A stretch of DNA of 64,000 bases, taken from contig OW818648.1 in assembly GCA_942492735.1 (NCBI GenBank), positions 1,860,001-1,924,000 of the forward strand, in the 5' to 3' direction. The notes beneath the pieces are model-generated. The model was not told the DNA's origin. It saw nothing but the letters and a program-made list of their open reading frames with translations, and searched no databases. Shown here in pieces: positions 25,372 to 33,635 of the stretch; within the stretch, counting starts at the first letter, position 1; each line of letters opens with the position of its first letter. The DNA is from Sporobacter sp942492735 (GTDB taxonomy: Bacteria; Bacillota; Clostridia; Oscillospirales; Oscillospiraceae). Position numbers and translations under genes: made by a program.

Positions 25372-26520
25372 ATGATGAATCAGGAAAGCGCGCAGGTCTA
25401 CTGCGTCATTATGCGGTGCGGCACGAGCAAAGGGATATTTTTGAATGAAAATGATTTACCGCAGGACCCTGTTATCCGGGACAAAGTCATTCTGTCCATT
25501 TTTGGAAGTCCCGACCCGCGGCAAATTGACGGACTTGGCGGCGCTGAGATGCTGACGAGCAAGCTGGCTCTGATTTCCTCGACCTCCCGCGCTGACGCGG
25601 ATGTGGAATTCTCGTTCGGCCAAGTCGAGATTAACGAACCTGAGATTTTTTATGATGGTCTTTGCGGCAACATCGCCTCCGGCGTCGGCACATATGCCAT
25701 TGAGGAGGGACTGGTCAAGGCGGTGGAGCCTATAACCAGTGTTCGGATTTTCAGCAGGAACACCAACCAGGTTTATATCACCGAGGTACCCGTTAAAGAC
25801 GGTCGCCCCCTGGTTAACGGCGATTATGAGATAGCGGGTGTTCCCGGAACAGGCGCCAAGATCCAGATCGACATGGCCAAAACGGTGGGGTCCAGGACGG
25901 GGAGACTATTGCCCACTGGAAATCCTGTGGACAGACTTGACATCGAAGGCTTCGGGCCTCTGGATGTTTCGATGCTGGATGTTGTGAATCCCTGTATCTT
26001 TGTGCGGGCCTCCGACGTCGGCATGAAGGGTGACGAGAAGCCCGCCGATGTGGATGGTAATGAAAAATTTATGGATATTATCGATAACATCCGTATCGCT
26101 GCGGTCAAAGCCATGGATTTAAAAGGCTGGGAGCTGAAGAACCCGACGCCGTTTGTGGTTTTTGTTTCCGGACCAAAGGACTATACGGATCATCTCACCG
26201 GCAAGCAGATTCAGGCTGGGGACGTCGATTTTCTGGCCCGTATGATTATGTTCAGAAAAATGCACCAGACTTATGCCGGCAGCGTTTCCTGCGTGACCGG
26301 TATGGCGGGTATCGTCCCCGGGACGGTGGTCAACGAGATGGCAAAGCCTGCCGGCGATCAGAAGGTGATTCGGATCGGACATCCAGCCGGTATTATTGAT
26401 GTTGAAGCAGAATGCGATATTACACCCGAGGGTGTCACGGCCAGACGCGTCACTTATTCCCGCACGGCGCGCCGCATCATGGAGGGGTATGTTTACGTCC
26501 CGAACCATGTTTTTGAATAA
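25372..26520 (+). CDS. PrpF-family isomerase, candidate methylitaconate delta-isomerase
   Basis: A 382-residue member of the PrpF / diaminopimelate-epimerase-like fold. These proteins move a C=C bond in branched unsaturated di- or tricarboxylates (methylitaconate to dimethylmaleate; methylaconitate isomers). The N-terminal family motif reads MRCGTSKG (residues 14-21), where MRGGTSKG is usual. K64 and C98 line up, with a two-residue shift, with the Lys62 and Cys96 I recall as catalytic in the Eubacterium barkeri enzyme. A dehydratase pair and a C-C lyase follow directly, as in the lower nicotinate pathway. The methylcitrate pathway is the alternative context. Confidence 0.75.
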   Translation: MMNQESAQVYCVIMRCGTSKGIFLNENDLPQDPVIRDKVILSIFGSPDPRQIDGLGGAEMLTSKLALISSTSRADADVEFSFGQVEINEPEIFYDGLCGNIASGVGTYAIEEGLVKAVEPITSVRIFSRNTNQVYITEVPVKDGRPLVNGDYEIAGVPGTGAKIQIDMAKTVGSRTGRLLPTGNPVDRLDIEGFGPLDVSMLDVVNPCIFVRASDVGMKGDEKPADVDGNEKFMDIIDNIRIAAVKAMDLKGWELKNPTPFVVFVSGPKDYTDHLTGKQIQAGDVDFLARMIMFRKMHQTYAGSVSCVTGMAGIVPGTVVNEMAKPAGDQKVIRIGHPAGIIDVEAECDITPEGVTARRVTYSRTARRIMEGYVYVPNHVFE

Positions 26521-26537
26521 GCAGGGAGATAATCACA

Positions 26538-27809
26538 ATGGGAATGACAATGTCCGAAAAGATTCTGGCACAGCATGCCGGGGTGCCATCTGTCAAGGTG
26601 GGCGATATTCTGACCTGCCGTGTGGACGTGGCCGCCTGTCACGACATGTTCTTCACCGTCGCCGGTCAGATCGATTTTGAGCGGGTAAACCGATTGGATG
26701 ACCCAGACAAATGTGTCATCCTTCTCGATCACGCTGTCCCAGCCCCGACGGCAAAGGATGCCCACGGAGCGGTTAAAGCCAGAACCTTTGCAAAGAAGCA
26801 CGGCATCAAAAACTTTTTTGACGTCGGAGAGCACGCCATCATCCATCAGCTGCTGGTGGAACAGGGGTTTTCGGCACCCGGACGACTTATTGCCGCCGGT
26901 GATTCTCATACCTGCGCTGCCGGCGCCATGAATGCCGCGGCCCGCGGCTTCGGGCCGGCGGATATGATGTATGTCTGGTGTAAGGGCGAAACCTGGTATC
27001 AGGTGAGTCCGACAATTCTCTACAGACTTACCGGTAAATTGCCCGGTCCTGCAGTGACAGGAAAGGATTTGTTTTTGTACATAGCCGGCGTCTATGGAGA
27101 CGCAATAAATATGAATGTAGAGTTCGGCGGTGAAGGCGTTGGGAATATGACAATATCCGAGCGCCAAAGCGTCGCCACGATGTGCGCGGAAATCAACGCC
27201 GAATTTGCAATATTCCCTTGCGACAGCGTGCTCCGGGACTTCCTGAAGGCGCGCGGCGATCAGGAGATTCATGCCGTCGAAGCAGACGCGGATGCCAGCT
27301 ATTTTGATGTGCGCGATATCGACCTGTCGACGCTGGTTCCTTATGTGGCCCGGCCGCATTTCATCACGCGCAACTGCTGCCCTGTGACGGAGCTCGCGGG
27401 TATGGAGATAGACCAAGTTCTCCTCGGCTCCTGCTCAAACGGACGACTGGATGATATTGCGCTGGCGGCTTCGATGCTCAAGGGCAAGCATGTGGCAAAG
27501 GGTGTGCGTTTTATCGTCACCCCCGCCTCCACAAAAATCTATCTTGAAGCGGTCAAATCCGGCTACGTGGAAACGCTTATAGAGGCAGGCGCTGTTGTGA
27601 CAAACGCCACCTGCGGCGCTTGCTACGGCGGCCATATGGGGCTGCTTGGCCCCGGAGAGCGCTGCCTGTCAACCACAACGAGAAATTTTAAAGGACGAAT
27701 GGGTGATGCTGACAGCGAAGTGCTGCTCTGCGCCCCGGCGACAGCCGCCGCGTCCGCCTTGACAGGGAAGATCACCGATCCGAGAACGGTGTTGGGGGAC
27801 TCGATATGA
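26538..27809 (+). CDS. Aconitase/isopropylmalate-dehydratase-type large subunit, candidate dimethylmalate dehydratase subunit A
   Basis: A 423-residue [4Fe-4S] hydro-lyase of the LeuC/DmdA/homoaconitase type. Cluster ligands are C299 in LLGSCSNGR and C359 and C362 in TCGACYGG. GDSHTC near 120 is the usual substrate-site segment, though here followed by AAGAMNAAARGFGPADM as in LeuC relatives. It should add or remove water on a substituted maleate/malate. It is 17 bases after the PrpF gene and overlaps the small subunit by 4 bases (ATGA). In E. barkeri this enzyme makes 2,3-dimethylmalate from dimethylmaleate. Isopropylmalate or citramalate dehydratase would be the alternative, but no leucine genes are nearby. 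Confidence 0.8.
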   Translation: MGMTMSEKILAQHAGVPSVKVGDILTCRVDVAACHDMFFTVAGQIDFERVNRLDDPDKCVILLDHAVPAPTAKDAHGAVKARTFAKKHGIKNFFDVGEHAIIHQLLVEQGFSAPGRLIAAGDSHTCAAGAMNAAARGFGPADMMYVWCKGETWYQVSPTILYRLTGKLPGPAVTGKDLFLYIAGVYGDAINMNVEFGGEGVGNMTISERQSVATMCAEINAEFAIFPCDSVLRDFLKARGDQEIHAVEADADASYFDVRDIDLSTLVPYVARPHFITRNCCPVTELAGMEIDQVLLGSCSNGRLDDIALAASMLKGKHVAKGVRFIVTPASTKIYLEAVKSGYVETLIEAGAVVTNATCGACYGGHMGLLGPGERCLSTTTRNFKGRMGDADSEVLLCAPATAAASALTGKITDPRTVLGDSI

Positions 27810-28297
27810 AAATCAGAGGCAGAGTATGGGTATTTGGGGATGAGATCAATACCGATCTCATTTTCCCCCACAGCGCGTTTCGCGTCTCTCCGGAGGAGCA
27901 GGCCAAGCTGGTATTCAGCGACAACCGGCCCGGCTGGTCGGCGCTCGTTGAGCCGGGCGATATCCTGATTGCCGGGAGCAATTTCGGCACCGGCTCCAGC
28001 CGCCCAGGCGCGGCGCTGCTGCGCAGGCTTGGGCTCTCCGGTATGGCGGCCGACAGCATTAACGGGCTGTTTTACCGCAACTGCGTCGGCTACGGTTTCC
28101 CGGCGCTCCAATGTCCCGGCGTGAGCGACATGTTCAAGGAGGGCGATGTCGCGGAAATCGACCTGCTGGAGGGGACCGTCAAAAACGAGCGAACGGGAGA
28201 ATGCCGGATCGGGAGCAAGCTCTCAAGGTCCATGGCCGGAATTCTGAAGGCCGGCGGTATTGAGGAGCTGCTCATTAACGAAGGATATATGGATTAG
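27806..28297 (+). CDS. Aconitase/isopropylmalate-dehydratase-type small subunit, candidate dimethylmalate dehydratase subunit B
   Basis: A 163-residue swivelling-domain subunit of the LeuD/DmdB type. N-terminal GDEINTDLIFP and the loop GSNFGTGSSRPGAA near 56-69 are diagnostic. The loop reads GSSRPGA where most LeuD have GSSREH, a change close to the substrate site and in line with a different side chain from isopropylmalate. ADSINGLFYRNCVGYGFPAL is also typical. Start and stop overlap with the large subunit points to equal expression. The protein is useless alone; it closes over the large subunit's Fe-S active site. Confidence 0.82.
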   Translation: MKIRGRVWVFGDEINTDLIFPHSAFRVSPEEQAKLVFSDNRPGWSALVEPGDILIAGSNFGTGSSRPGAALLRRLGLSGMAADSINGLFYRNCVGYGFPALQCPGVSDMFKEGDVAEIDLLEGTVKNERTGECRIGSKLSRSMAGILKAGGIEELLINEGYMD

Positions 28298-28311
28298 TTG
28301 GTAAGGAGATA

Positions 28312-28334
28312 GTGTGAAAATTACATTTTCACAC
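28312..28334. repeat. Perfect palindrome after the dehydratase genes
   Basis: GTGTGAAAAT - TAC - ATTTTCACAC: 10-bp arms with a three-base centre. It lies 15 bases after the small-subunit stop. It may be an operator or part of a transcript hairpin. Confidence 0.7.
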
Positions 28335-28350
28335 TTAGAAGAAATCGATT

Positions 28351-28380
28351 TGGCCGCCAATATGGTGGCGGCCATTTTCT
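28351..28380 (+). terminator. Hairpin with T-rich tail, possible attenuating terminator inside the operon
   Basis: TGGCCGCCA (28351-28359) pairs with TGGCGGCCA (28366-28374), loop ATATGG, followed by TTTTCTTC. It separates the dehydratase genes from the lyase gene and may lower expression downstream. Confidence 0.6.
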
Positions 28381-28443
28381 TCGAAAAGCATCGATTTTTC
28401 CTGTCAATTTGTATCGTCGCTTCGCGGCGGAATGGAGGTTATT

Positions 28444-29328
28444 ATGCTTAGAAACCCTGGAAAAGTGCTGCGTGAGCTCTTGAAGCAGCCCGGTATTCTT
28501 ATGGCACCCGGTATTTATGACGGGATTTCCGCCAGAGTAACAGAGCAGGCGGGCTTTCCTGTTGGTTATCTCTCCGGCGCCGGTGTCGCAACGAGCGGGA
28601 TCGGAGAACCGGACATCGGGCTGACCACCATGGACAATGTCACCGGAATAGCGCACGCCCTGACGATTACAGCGAATATACCCTACATATGCGATGCGGA
28701 CACAGGCTATGGAAACGCCCTCAATATGATTCGGACGGTGCACGAATTTGAAACGGCCGGCGTGGCTGCGATACAGATCGAAGATCAGGTGGCCCCGAAG
28801 CGCTGCGGACATTTGTCCGGGAAATCCTGTGTGACTGCCGAAGAGTTTATACAGAAAATCCGTGCGGCCAGCAGGGAAAAGTTTTTTGAAGACACGATGA
28901 TTGTAGCCCGCACCGACGCGCGGGCGGTTTTTAGTCTGGAAGAGGCTATCGAACGCGGAAAGATGTATATGGACGCAGGTGCAGACGTTCTCTTCATTGA
29001 AGCGCCACAGACGCTTGACGAGGTGGAGCTGATCGGGAAGACCTTCGGGCATCAGATTCCGCTGCTGGCCAATCAGGTGATCGGCGGAAAAACCCCCAAG
29101 CTGACCGCCGCGGAGTTGGAGCAGCTGGGTTATAAAATCCTCATCTTCCCCGATGTTCTGGCATTTGGCGCAAGCGTTTTGTTCCGCAGAATGCTCGACA
29201 AGGTATTGATTGAAGGCTGCAGCTGGAATGTGATCCCGGACGCCTCCGACAGCCGGGAATTGTTCAATACCATGGGCATGGCTGCGTGGAGGGAAACCGA
29301 ACAGCGCTATAAAGAAGGCTGCAGATAA
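28444..29328 (+). CDS. Isocitrate lyase / PEP mutase family C-C lyase, candidate 2,3-dimethylmalate lyase
   Basis: A 294-residue member of the ICL/PEP-mutase superfamily. The catalytic loop KRCGH (119-123; C121) is that of true C-C lyases such as methylisocitrate lyase and dimethylmalate lyase. The Mg site CDADTGYGNA is near residue 80. YLSGAGVATSGIGEPDIG near 35-55 is the substrate loop. These enzymes split a 2-hydroxy dicarboxylate into pyruvate (or glyoxylate) and a smaller acid. After PrpF-like and DmdAB-like genes, cleavage of 2,3-dimethylmalate to pyruvate and propionate is the best fit; methylisocitrate lyase (PrpB) is the alternative. ATG 28444 follows GGAGG by 5 bases. Confidence 0.78.
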   Translation: MLRNPGKVLRELLKQPGILMAPGIYDGISARVTEQAGFPVGYLSGAGVATSGIGEPDIGLTTMDNVTGIAHALTITANIPYICDADTGYGNALNMIRTVHEFETAGVAAIQIEDQVAPKRCGHLSGKSCVTAEEFIQKIRAASREKFFEDTMIVARTDARAVFSLEEAIERGKMYMDAGADVLFIEAPQTLDEVELIGKTFGHQIPLLANQVIGGKTPKLTAAELEQLGYKILIFPDVLAFGASVLFRRMLDKVLIEGCSWNVIPDASDSRELFNTMGMAAWRETEQRYKEGCR

Positions 29329-29358
29329 AACGTATGCAGATTGTGAGGAAGCACACAT

Positions 29359-30099
29359 ATGTCAACATATAAGATAACGCCCCTGCATGTGGGTGATATA
29401 ACACGGCCGAAATCCAACATGATTTACGGTTATAAGGGCACGGAGGTTCAGGATTTTCCTCTGATCGTCTATTATCTGGAGGGCGTGCACAAAATCCTTG
29501 TGGACACCGGCGGAAGCGATCCGGAAAGCGCGCAGGGGAAGAAGGCCGCACCCTATAAACGAACACCGGAGCAGAAATTGGACGCGGCGCTTGCCCGAAT
29601 CGGCGTTGAACCCGAGGACATTGAGTTTGTCATACTCACGCATTTGCATTGGGATCACGCAGAGAATAATCATTTATTTCCAAACGCCGCATTCATGTGC
29701 CAGAAGGTCGAGTATGAAAGCGTGCTTGACCCGGACATCACCAAAAAGGGCTATGAAATGGGAAATGTCCTGCGCACCAAATATGACCTGATTGACGGTG
29801 ACAAGCAAATATTCGACGGTATTTCCGTGGTACTGACGCCCGGCCACACGCCGGGGATGCAGTGTGTCGTGGTGGATACCGACATCGGGAAAGTCATTTT
29901 ATCAGGGGATCTTATCACTCTTCGAGAGAGCCTTACATGTAATCCGCCCACCTTTAACGCGCTGCTTTATGATGATTCTGCACTGAGCATGATGCAGGAA
30001 AGCCTGAACAAGATTCTTCCGATATCCCCGAATATCCTGCCGGGACATGACCCAAGCGTCTTTACTTTCGAAAGGAATGGTAATAATTATGGCGATTGA
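29359..30099 (+). CDS. MBL-fold metallo-hydrolase (AttM/lactonase-like)
   Basis: A 246-residue metallo-beta-lactamase-fold hydrolase. The zinc motif HLHWDH is at 95-100, with GHTPG near 162 and GHD near 233 as further ligands, and SGD near 182. It resembles N-acyl-homoserine lactonases of the AttM/AhlD group, which open lactone rings. In a catabolic operon a lactone or thioester intermediate is a likelier substrate than a signal molecule. It overlaps the start of the next gene by 11 bases. A second, longer family member is at 44655. Confidence 0.75.
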   Translation: MSTYKITPLHVGDITRPKSNMIYGYKGTEVQDFPLIVYYLEGVHKILVDTGGSDPESAQGKKAAPYKRTPEQKLDAALARIGVEPEDIEFVILTHLHWDHAENNHLFPNAAFMCQKVEYESVLDPDITKKGYEMGNVLRTKYDLIDGDKQIFDGISVVLTPGHTPGMQCVVVDTDIGKVILSGDLITLRESLTCNPPTFNALLYDDSALSMMQESLNKILPISPNILPGHDPSVFTFERNGNNYGD

Positions 30100-31252
30100 T
30101 TTTGGGAAAAGGCTGGGTATGGGTTGTCTGCGGCTCCCAGTGTATGATGAAAGTAAGCAGGCTGAAATCGACATGGAAACCGCACAAAAAACGATAGACC
30201 TGTTCATGGAACAAGGCTATAACTACTTCGACACGTCGTACGTTTACCACAGCGGCAATTCCGAAGCAGCCTTGGGAAAGCTCGTGACTGACAGATATCC
30301 GCGCGATTCCTTCCTGATTTCCACAAAAATGCCGCTGAAATGGATGAAAAAGCCGGAGGAACAGGAGACGGCATTTCAGGAACAGCTGGAGCGGTGCCAT
30401 CTCGAGTATTTCGACTTTTACCTGATTCATGCGATTATGAGAGATACGTACGAGCTGAGCAAAAAATGGGGAACTTGGGATTTCCTAAAGCAAAAGCGGG
30501 CGGAGGGCAAATTCAGGGAGTTTGGCGTCTCCATGCATGACACGCCGGAATTTCTTGATGAAATATTGACCGAGCATCCGGAAATCGATTTCGTCATTCT
30601 ACAGATCAACTATGTCGATTGGGAGAACCCCGTCATCCGCGCCAGGGAGTCATACGAGGTTGCCGTGAAGCATGGCACGCCTGTTGTCGTCATGGAAGCC
30701 TGCAAGGGCGGCACGCTGGCCTGCGTTCCCGAAGAAGCCGAAGCCCTTATGAAGGCTTATAATCCGGATGCATCCATCGCATCCTGGGCGTTCAGATTCG
30801 TTGGAAGTCTCCCGGGCGTCCGAGTGGTATTGGCAGGTATGCCGAAAATGGAATTCCTGCTGGATAACCTCAAAACATTTAATGACTTCACGCCTTTGAA
30901 TGAGGAAGAATATAAAATTCTTGAGAAGGTTTGCAAAATTATCAATGAGAACACGGCGATTCCCTGCACGACCTGCAGATATTGCGAAGTGAAGTGCCCC
31001 AAAAACATTCCGATTCCCGATTATTTCAATCTGTACAACGATATGAAGCGTTTTCAGAAGACCAGCAACCCCAACCGTGTCAATGTCCAGGCCAATTATT
31101 ATGAAAGTTGGCTCAAGGGCGGTCACGGCGCCGCAGGCAGTTGTGTCGGCTGCAAGCTGTGTGAGAAGGTCTGTCCGCAGGGACTTCCCATTGCGAAGTA
31201 TCTTGAAGAATACATCAAGCCCGAACTTGAAGATTACCAGCACAGATCATAA
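30089..31252 (+). CDS. Aldo/keto reductase with C-terminal 2[4Fe-4S] ferredoxin domain
   Basis: A 387-residue fusion. The AKR barrel has the full catalytic tetrad by position: D48 and Y53 in YFDTSYVYH, K80 in LISTKMP, and H114 in YLIHAI. The C-terminus carries two Fe-S motifs, CTTCRYCEVKCP and CVGCKLCEKVCP. Such proteins are common in anaerobes and may link a carbonyl/alcohol couple to ferredoxin. ATG 30089 is chosen because homology begins there; ATG 30077 would sit on the ribosome-binding site. It overlaps the metallo-hydrolase gene, so the two are coupled. Its relative at 61817 has lost the tetrad. Confidence 0.8.
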   Translation: MAIDFGKRLGMGCLRLPVYDESKQAEIDMETAQKTIDLFMEQGYNYFDTSYVYHSGNSEAALGKLVTDRYPRDSFLISTKMPLKWMKKPEEQETAFQEQLERCHLEYFDFYLIHAIMRDTYELSKKWGTWDFLKQKRAEGKFREFGVSMHDTPEFLDEILTEHPEIDFVILQINYVDWENPVIRARESYEVAVKHGTPVVVMEACKGGTLACVPEEAEALMKAYNPDASIASWAFRFVGSLPGVRVVLAGMPKMEFLLDNLKTFNDFTPLNEEEYKILEKVCKIINENTAIPCTTCRYCEVKCPKNIPIPDYFNLYNDMKRFQKTSNPNRVNVQANYYESWLKGGHGAAGSCVGCKLCEKVCPQGLPIAKYLEEYIKPELEDYQHRS

Positions 31253-31286
31253 TGCCGTAAATCTTGCGTAAAAAGCCATATTCCCC

Positions 31287-31409
31287 GTAGGGGGCGATGC
31301 CCACATCGCCCCGTTGGCCTGAAAATACCAATTTCCGACGATGACATAACAAGCGGAATATGTCGCAATGCGCATATCCCGACGGTCCGATGTGGGCATC
31401 GGCCCCTAC
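31287..31409. repeat. GC-rich inverted-repeat element in intergenic spacer (copy 2)
   Basis: Arms of 22 bp at 31287-31308 and 31388-31409 are inverted copies with one mismatch; both start or end in GTAGGGG/CCCCTAC and contain GATGCCCACATCG. About 79 bases lie between them. The arms share the GTAGGGG(G)CGAT end with the element at 7590. An open frame runs from 31368 into the next gene, but its first part is repeat sequence. Confidence 0.75.
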
Positions 31410-31451
31410 GATATCAAACGTAAACAAGTACGTAGAAAAGAAGTGATACAT

Positions 31452-32189
31452 ATGGCATCCGTAAAGGAAGCGCTGGCAGCGCTGAAGTCACTCAAATGCT
31501 ATGATATCGGGACGCATTTTCACACCAATATGCCCAATTATCCAGGGAACCCGAACCTGTGGATCGTCCCCAACGTGACCACGATCGAGGCCAACGGTTT
31601 TTATAGTCAGCTCCTCGTCATTGGGGAGCATGTAGGGTCGCACATCGACGCGCCGAACCACACGGTGGCGGGCGGCAAGGCGATTGACGCCTACCCCGGC
31701 GACTACTTTATCGCGCCTTACAAGAAGTACGCCTTTAACGAATTCTTCGATTTGCAGGCTGGCCTGATGATCGGCATAGACATGGTCCGGAAGGTGGAAG
31801 ATGAACTCAACATCGAGCCCGAGGAGGGCGACGTGATCCTCATCCAGGAGGGCTGGTCGAAATACTATGATCCCGACGCCAAAACCAGGGCGGAGCGGGA
31901 TTGGTACGCCACGAACTGTCCCGGCTTGACGGATGAAGTAATGGAATATTTCGCCTCAAAGAAGATCAAAGCCATTGGCTTTGATAACGCCAACGGCGAG
32001 GGCGGACTTGTGGACGGCGTCGGGCAGTCTTTTTCCGGGCACACCACATTTTTTCATCCGAATGATATTGTAATCATGGAGAATTTCGCCGATATGTCCG
32101 CAGCCCCCCCGACCGGCATTTTCATGGCCATACCGCTGCCGATCGGCAACGGCTCCGGCTGCCCGGTGCGGCCGCTGCTATTTGGCTAA
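31452..32189 (+). CDS. Cyclase-family metal hydrolase (copy 3)
   Basis: A 245-residue paralog of the protein at 22980. The metal ligands fall at the same positions: H60, H64, D66 and H70 in GEHVGSHIDAPNH. IGEH, APYKKYAF and IAPYKKY-type stretches are shared. The C-terminal FFHPNDIVIMENFADM and GCPVRPLLFG match too. It is likely to open a related ring or a later intermediate. ATG 31452 is used because homology with the paralog starts there and GAAGTGA precedes it; an upstream in-frame start would include the repeat. It is followed 26 bases later by an MmgE/PrpD gene. Confidence 0.8.
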   Translation: MASVKEALAALKSLKCYDIGTHFHTNMPNYPGNPNLWIVPNVTTIEANGFYSQLLVIGEHVGSHIDAPNHTVAGGKAIDAYPGDYFIAPYKKYAFNEFFDLQAGLMIGIDMVRKVEDELNIEPEEGDVILIQEGWSKYYDPDAKTRAERDWYATNCPGLTDEVMEYFASKKIKAIGFDNANGEGGLVDGVGQSFSGHTTFFHPNDIVIMENFADMSAAPPTGIFMAIPLPIGNGSGCPVRPLLFG

Positions 32190-32215
32190 AATTAAGAAAT
32201 AAGGTGGATATTTCA

Positions 32216-33592
32216 ATGGAAGAGTTGAGTTACAGCCAGATAATTGCGCAATTCTATGTGAACGCGGACATTGATGCGATTCCGCTAAGGGTCTTCGAAC
32301 ACACAAAAAATGTGATAGCTGACTGGGCCGGATGCGGGATTGGCGGCGCAAATATCGAGTCCACGAAAATGGTCAAAGACGTATTTTTGTCAGAACCAGG
32401 GAGGCACGACTGCACAGTGTTTTGCGGCGGAAAGGCCTCGATCGACCATGCGGCATTTATCAACGGCGCCGCCAGCCACGGGCTGGAGATGGACGACGCC
32501 AGCTATGATGCCGGAGGTCACCCAGCTGTTGTCATCCTGCCTGCAGCTATGGCTATGGCGGAGACGGTGAATGCCAAAGGGAAAGATTTTCTCTTGTCGG
32601 TCATATGGGGTTACGACATGATGACCCGGGTTGGCCGCGGCGTCGTACCGGACAACTGCTTTGAGCGCGGCTGGCATCCGACTGCAGTCTGCGGAATTTT
32701 CGGAGCGACGGTGGCAGCGGCCTGGCTCATGAAGCTGGACGCGGTAAAAATCGCCAACGCGCTGGGAATCGCCGGGGGTTTCGCATCGGGCAACCTGGAA
32801 TGCTATGCCGATGGCTCGCTGACAAAGCGCCTGAATCCCGCGAACGCGGCAATGGGTGGTATTAACGCGGCGCGCCTGGCAGCAGCTGGATACACAGGAC
32901 CGAAATGGGTGTTTGAAGGAAAGCATGGATTTTTCAAATCCTACACGGATAATCCAACGCCGGAGCGTATGCTCGAGAAGCTGGACTACAGCGAATACCC
33001 AATTGAAATAGCGTCTTTTAAACCATATGCGTGCTGCCGTTATAATCACGCCCCGATCGATTCTATTTTAAAGATCATGGCGGATAATCACATAAAGGCG
33101 GACGACATCGATAGAATTGTTATCGATACATGCAGCATGGCCATCCGGGCTGTCGTGGAGCCTGGACAGATCAAGTATAATCCGCCCAACACGGCGGCAG
33201 CTCAATTCAGCCTGCCGTACACTGCAGCATGCGCAGCCCTTTTTGGAGAGGTGTCGGTGGCCCAGTTTACGGATGAGAAGCTGATTGATCCCGACATCCG
33301 GCGTTTTATTAATAAAGTCGAGATGGTTCACACAGGTGAGATGGACGTGTATCTGCCGGATATCTTTGCAGCGACGGCGACGATCTGTACAAAAGACGGC
33401 AGGGAGCTTAAGGAGCTGACAAAATTCAGCAAGGGAGATCCTGAGAACCCGATGTCGAAAAAAGAAATCAAAGAAAAGTTCATGACGCTTTCCGAAATGA
33501 CCATCAGCAAGAACAAGGCCAGAAAAATCTACGATACGATTATGAATATCGAAAATCTCGCGACGATCAAAGATCTGACAAAGCTGCTTTAA
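32216..33592 (+). CDS. MmgE/PrpD family protein (copy 3)
   Basis: A 458-residue MmgE/PrpD protein. HGLEMDDASYDAGGHPAVVI near 90-105 has the His/Asp-rich active-site region, RGWHPTAVCGIFGATVAAA near 150 matches copy 2, as do KRLNPANAAMGG and YACCRYNHAPID. ATG 32216 is 9 bases after AAGGTGG; the GTG inside that site (32204) is not a likely start. Together with the cyclase before it, it repeats the pair at 22980-25271. The reaction is unknown; a hydration/dehydration or decarboxylation of the ring-opened acid is the simplest idea. Confidence 0.78.
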   Translation: MEELSYSQIIAQFYVNADIDAIPLRVFEHTKNVIADWAGCGIGGANIESTKMVKDVFLSEPGRHDCTVFCGGKASIDHAAFINGAASHGLEMDDASYDAGGHPAVVILPAAMAMAETVNAKGKDFLLSVIWGYDMMTRVGRGVVPDNCFERGWHPTAVCGIFGATVAAAWLMKLDAVKIANALGIAGGFASGNLECYADGSLTKRLNPANAAMGGINAARLAAAGYTGPKWVFEGKHGFFKSYTDNPTPERMLEKLDYSEYPIEIASFKPYACCRYNHAPIDSILKIMADNHIKADDIDRIVIDTCSMAIRAVVEPGQIKYNPPNTAAAQFSLPYTAACAALFGEVSVAQFTDEKLIDPDIRRFINKVEMVHTGEMDVYLPDIFAATATICTKDGRELKELTKFSKGDPENPMSKKEIKEKFMTLSEMTISKNKARKIYDTIMNIENLATIKDLTKLL

Positions 33593-33635
33593 GAACCAAC
33601 GGTACATATATTACTGACTGAAAGGAACTGATACT

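Noticed and set aside
22980..29328. 2-methylcitrate cycle (prp) operon
   Set aside because: No methylcitrate synthase is in the operon, the aconitase is a two-subunit LeuCD type, and cyclases are interleaved. It stays as an alternative for single enzymes only.
29359..30099. Quorum-quenching acyl-homoserine lactonase
   Set aside because: The fold fits, but the operon context is catabolic and clostridia rarely use such signals; a lactone or ester intermediate is a better guess.
31368..31451. N-terminal extension of the third cyclase
   Set aside because: The extra 28 codons are repeat-element sequence; the homologous protein at 22980 starts at the position used here.
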